Source of the DNA: Craterostigma plantagineum
Taxonomy: Eukaryota; Streptophyta; Magnoliopsida; Lamiales; Linderniaceae
NCBI GenBank assembly: GCA_027422505.1
Contig: JAPQWV010000051.1
Location: 1,765,501 to 1,829,500, forward strand
Direction of reading: 5' to 3'
DNA length: 64,000 nt
Below the pieces are notes generated by a model. That model was not told the DNA's origin, did no database searches, and worked only from the letters and a program-made list of their open reading frames with translations. Every line of letters begins with the position of its first letter. Positions within the stretch are counted from its first letter, which is position 1. A program made the position numbers and the translations under genes. Below are positions 59,694-64,000 of this stretch, piece after piece.

Positions 59694-60196
59694 TGTTAGG
59701 ATATGCGGAAATCCCCGATAATTATTTTGCCCAAAAAATGACGATAATAAATAATAGAGACGAAAAATAAATTTGGACAGTGACACGAGATTTACGTGGT
59801 TCGGTCAGAATGACCTACGTCCACGGGCCGGGGGGTAGAACTTCTTTATTATGTGGAGAGATTACAAACACGTACACTGACGTGGTACAAAAGCACTACA
59901 ACAATATTAGGAGTAGGCTACAGAAAATAACAGAGGAGAAGAACGAAGATCTGTGTGTTGTGTTCTCTCTTCATCGCATAAGGCCTATTTATAGGCTAAA
60001 GTTTGCCTCGTTGTTCCATGTGAAGAGAAGAAGAAAAGTCAGCACACCTTTTAAATTTCAACTGCGTAGCCTCATCACCAAAAAGCTTTCATATTGCATT
60101 TTCTTTTCATGTGGGCGTTGGCTTTTGTTGAATGGTAAGAAGCAGCTTTGTTGACTACTGCATTTGGATGGTTCCTACCAAAAGTCACGCTCAACA
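59694..60196 (-). repeat. Copia 3' LTR (copy 2)
   Basis: 503 bases. Relative to copy 1's 3' LTR it has a two-base deletion and one substitution near 60,138-60,151. Confidence 0.95.
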
Positions 60197-60283
60197 AATC
60201 TCCACCTTGACTTTTGGTTCCGTAAATAGCTCCACCTTGATTAAGTAATATCTTTGTCTCCCTCCGACCTTAGCCCCGACGGG

Positions 60284-63200
60284 CTAGTTCACCAACTTAA
60301 AAACACCAATCAAGTCCAAGCAATGCTTGAACTTGGAAACTGGAAGAGTCTTCGTAAACATATCTGCAGGATTATCCTTCGTGTTGATCTTCTTGATAAA
60401 CACCTTCTTATCTGCAATGATCTTACGAATAAAATGATACTTAACATCAATATGTTTAGTCCTTTCGTGATACATCTGATCCTTAGTCAAATAAATCGCA
60501 CTTTGACTATCACAGAAAATAGTAATGACTCCCTGATTCTGGGTTAATTCGCTGAATAACCCTGTCAACCATAATGCTTCCTTGATCGCATCAGTACTCG
60601 CCATGTATTTTGCTTCAGTAGTAGACAACGCCACTACATGCTGTAGAGTTGCTTTCCAGCTAACTGCACAACCTCCAATAGAAAATACATAACCAGTAAG
60701 AGATCGTCGTTTATCGAGATCACCTGCGTAGTCTGAATCGACGAAGCCAACGAGAGTATCACTGTTTCTGCCAAACTCCAAACAAAAGCTTAGAGTACCC
60801 TTCAAGTATCTGAGAATCCACTTCACTGCTTGCCAGTGTTCTTTTCCTGGATTAGCCATATACCTGCTAACAACACTAACAGCCTGTGAAATATCAGGAC
60901 GTGTACATACCATTGCATACATAATACTGCCGACTGCACTCGAGTAAGGAACTCGTGCCATGTACGCTTCTTCCTCATCTGATGATGGTGACTGAGCAGC
61001 GCTTAGCCTAAAATGGCTAGCAAGAGGAGTGCTGACTGGTTTGGCATCGCTCATGCCAAATCTCTCCAAAACCTTCTTGAGGTAACTTTCCTGGGTCAGG
61101 TATAACTTACCAACTCCTCTATCACGTCTAATCTCCATACCAAGAATCTTCTTAGCTGCTCCTAAATCCTTCATTTCAAATTCACCATTCAATAAGGCCT
61201 TCAACTGGTGAATTTCTGCAAGATTCTTAGCCGCAATGAGCATGTCATCAACATATAATAACAGATAAATGAACGAACTGTCATTTAACTTCCGGAAGTA
61301 AACACAACTATCATACTTGCTCCTGGAGAAACCATGACCCAACCTGAAAGAATCAAACGTTTATACCACTGTCTTGGAGACTGCTTTAATCCATATAAGG
61401 ATTTCTTCAGTAAACAAACTTGGTCTTCTGTTCCTGCAACTATGAAGCCTTCAGGTTGCTTCATATAAATCTGTTCATCTAAATCACCATGTAAGAACGC
61501 CGTCTTGACGTCGAGCTGTTCTAACTCCAAGTTATACATGGCAACGAATGCAAGTAATACACGAATAGAGCTATGTCTAACAACAGGTGAGAATACATCA
61601 TTAAAATCAACACCTTGTACCTGACTATAGCCTTTCGCGACTAATCGTGCCTTATACCTTGCATCGTCCGAACCAGATATTCCTTCTTTCTTCTTGAAGA
61701 CCCACTTACATCCGACTATTTTCTTTTTCTTCGGCGGCGGCACAAGAATCCATGTACCATTCTTGTGCAGAGACTCCATTTCTTCATTCATCGCTACCAA
61801 CCACTTATCAGAATTATCATCGCTTATTGCCTCCGAATAGGTAGAAGGTTCGCCGCCTCCACCTGTTTCTTGCGCCACTGATAAAGCGTACGAAACTAAA
61901 TTTACGTACCGCTGTGGTAGTCGAATCTCCCGTCTCTCCCTATCTCTGGCTATAGAATATTCCTGCTCGGTGCTGTCATCTTCAACAAGATCTGAATCAG
62001 GATCTGGTTCATTCTGGTCTGTTGAACTCGTAGCAGGATCATCTGAAGGATCTTTGTTGATCTCGAGCTCCACCTCGCTGTGTACACTATCCTTCTTTTC
62101 TTGACTAAAAGTTTTAGTAGACTCTTTTGAAGGATGTAACATAGAAGACTCGTCAAATGTAACATCTCTGCTGATTATAAATTTGGGTGACTTGGGATCA
62201 GGATTATATAGTCTATATCCTTTCACCCCTGAAGCGTAACCGAGGAAATACATTTCTTAGCTCTAGGCTCTAACTTTCCCTCGCTTACGTGCATATAAGC
62301 TGGGCACCCAAATATTCTTAAGTTGGAGTAATCAACAGGAGTACCTGACCATACTTCCTCAGGAGTTTTGAAGTTGATCGGTGAACACGGTGAGCGGTTG
62401 ACAATGTAACATGCTGCGGCGATAGCTTCAGCCCAAAAATCATTTGTCAACCCAGCGTTGGAGATCATACATCGAGCTCTCTCTAAAAGCGTCCGGTTCA
62501 TGCGCTCGGCAACACCATTTTGTTGAGGCGTCATTCGAACAGTGTGATGTCGAGCAATTCCTTCGTTTTTGCAGAACTCATTGAACTCGCTTCCGCAAAA
62601 TTCTAAGCCATTATCTGTCCGCAACCGCTTGATCTGTTTTCCTGTCTGCTTTTCAATCAAAGCCTTCCACTGTTTAAACGTTAGGAAAACATCACTTTTC
62701 TGCTTAAGAAAATAGACCCAAACTTTCCTCGAAAAATCATCGATGAAAGTCAACATATATCTTGCACCACCTTTGGACGGAACACGAGAAGGACCCCATA
62801 CATCAGAATGAATATAGTCCAAAGTACCTTTCGTCCTGTGGACTGCTGGCGAATTGAAGCTGACTCGTTTCTGCTTCCCAAAATACAGTGTTCGCAAAAG
62901 TCCATCTTACCTGTACTTGGACCGCAAAGTAGGCCCCACTTGCTTAAAATCGTCAAGCCTTTTTCTCCCATGTGTCCAAGACGCATATACCATAATCTCG
63001 TGGTATCAACCTCCGGGGATGTCGAAACTGCAGCGGAACCTGTAACTGTAGTTCCCTGCAAAATATATAAATTTCCAGACCTGCAAGCTTTCATCACGAC
63101 AAGGGCACCTCTTGCAATCTTCAAAACTCCACCTTCACCTGAGAACCTGCACCCTTGAGATTCAAGTGTGCCTAAAGAGACAAGATTTCTCTTCATATCT

Positions 63201-64000
63201 GGAACGTGTCTGACTTCTGTGAGCGTTCGGATGATTCCGTCGAACATCTTGATCCTAACTGTGCCTTTACCAACAACTTTACACGGAGCATCATTTCCCA
63301 TTAAGACATATCCACCATCGAATTTTTCATATGTGGAAAAACAATCTCTACTCCGACTTATGTGGTAAGAACAACCCGAATCTAAGATCCACTCATTATC
63401 AGACCTAACAACATTTGCAGTTGCTACAAAAATAGTTCCATCGCTCTCATCAGCAGCTAAACTAGCTTCGGCGGGTTTATTAAATTGCTGATTATTTTTC
63501 TCCTTATTTTTTAATTTAAAACAATCAGCTTTAATGTGACCCTTTTTCTTGCAAAAATTACAGACTTTAATTCTGTACCTGGATTTTGACCTTTCTTTAG
63601 ATCTGCTACTTTCAGCATCTCTACGTTCTGGTCTTCCCCGTGTAAACAGGCCTTCTGCCTGGCTACCACTCGTTTCTCCCGTAATATCCCTGTCTATCTG
63701 TTCTTTCGATTGTAAAGCGGATTTGACACTAGAATATGATATCGTGTCTTTTCCGTATATAATCGTGTCACGAAAATGTTTTAAAGACGAGGGAAGGGAA
63801 CACAACAATATTATGGCCTGATCTTCGTCCGTCACTTTGACTTCTACGTTCGCCAAATCAATAATGATAGAATCGAATTTATCGAGATGCGAAAGAATAG
63901 AAGTACCTTCCGTCATTTTCATACTGTATAGCTTCTGCTTTAAATAAAGCCGATTCTCCTTAGTCTTCTTCATGTAGATAGCTTTTAACGCATCCCACAT
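60284..64000 (-). pseudogene. Copia gag-pol polyprotein (copy 2, three single-base deletions, partial)
   Basis: Covers late gag (from [20 protein letters not shown]) through RNase H, with the same motifs as copy 1. The frame is broken at about 62,881 (integrase zinc region), 62,247 and 61,355 (RT). Each is one base lost from an A-run and each is intact in copy 1. The five sites broken in copy 1 are open here. Confidence 0.93.

Larger units (their letters stand above)
40849..64000 (+). repeat. Large direct duplication, copy 2 (continues past the window)
   Basis: Starts abruptly inside the 3' end of the CGGGTA-rich MITE (CCGAACCCGTTCA, equivalent to 12,648) and follows copy 1 to the window end without rearrangement. 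The first 5 kb differ from copy 1 at roughly one site per 100 bases, mostly single-base indels. From about 46.1 kb the differences are several-fold rarer. Confidence 0.93.
59694..64000 (-). mobile_element. Ty1/Copia retrotransposon, Tork lineage (copy 2, 5' end outside the window)
   Basis: Same insertion site as copy 1. The 3' LTR is 59,694-60,196 (503 bases) and the polypurine tract 60,197-60,208. The gag start and 5' LTR are beyond 64,000. Confidence 0.95.

Overview
The window is nuclear DNA of a flowering plant, most likely a eudicot. Genes have short GT-AG introns. The families are plant-specific: extensin, FBH-type bHLH, P-class PPR, F-box/PP2, ATL RING-H2 and GeBP/STKL. The repeats are plant types too: Tork-lineage Copia, an Athila-like fragment, a TRIM, plant mariner and Stowaway, and 9-bp-TSD MITEs. 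I cannot name the species.

Layout. 1-12.6 kb is single-copy in this window. It holds the 5' end of an extensin gene (-), a 9-bp-TSD MITE, an LTR-like remnant, a six-exon bHLH gene (+), an Athila-like fragment and a decayed mariner element with its transposase. Next is a short gene (-) whose first two exons are the start of ribosomal protein uS3 and whose remaining exons are the C-terminal half of neuroguidin, behind a ribosomal-protein-type promoter. A second 9-bp-TSD MITE lies upstream of that promoter.

From 12,648 the window is dominated by a head-to-tail direct duplication with a period of about 28.2 kb. Copy 1 runs from 12,648 to about 40,848 and copy 2 from 40,849 past the window end. 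Each copy carries, in order: a membrane/coiled-coil gene (-), an At1g71210-like PPR gene (-), an F-box/PP2 gene (-), signal peptidase complex subunit 3 (-), an ATL6/ATL31-type RING-H2 ligase (-), a phosphoglycerate-mutase-like gene (-) head to head with a GeBP/STKL gene (+), and a Copia element inserted in the GeBP gene. Copy 1 then continues with the decayed 3' half of GeBP, a TRIM element with a perfect 5-bp TSD, two dinucleotide tracts and a 73-bp poly(A) retroposed fragment. The equivalent part of copy 2 lies outside the window.

The two copies are almost identical from about 17.9 kb onward but visibly more different over the first 5 kb. Nearly all coding differences are one-base homopolymer indels, and they are complementary: where one copy is frameshifted the other is open. 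The duplication may be very young, or it may be an assembly artefact (two haplotypes joined in series, or under-polished long reads). The gene contents are unrelated housekeeping and regulatory functions. I see no operon-like cooperation and no defence or biosynthetic system.
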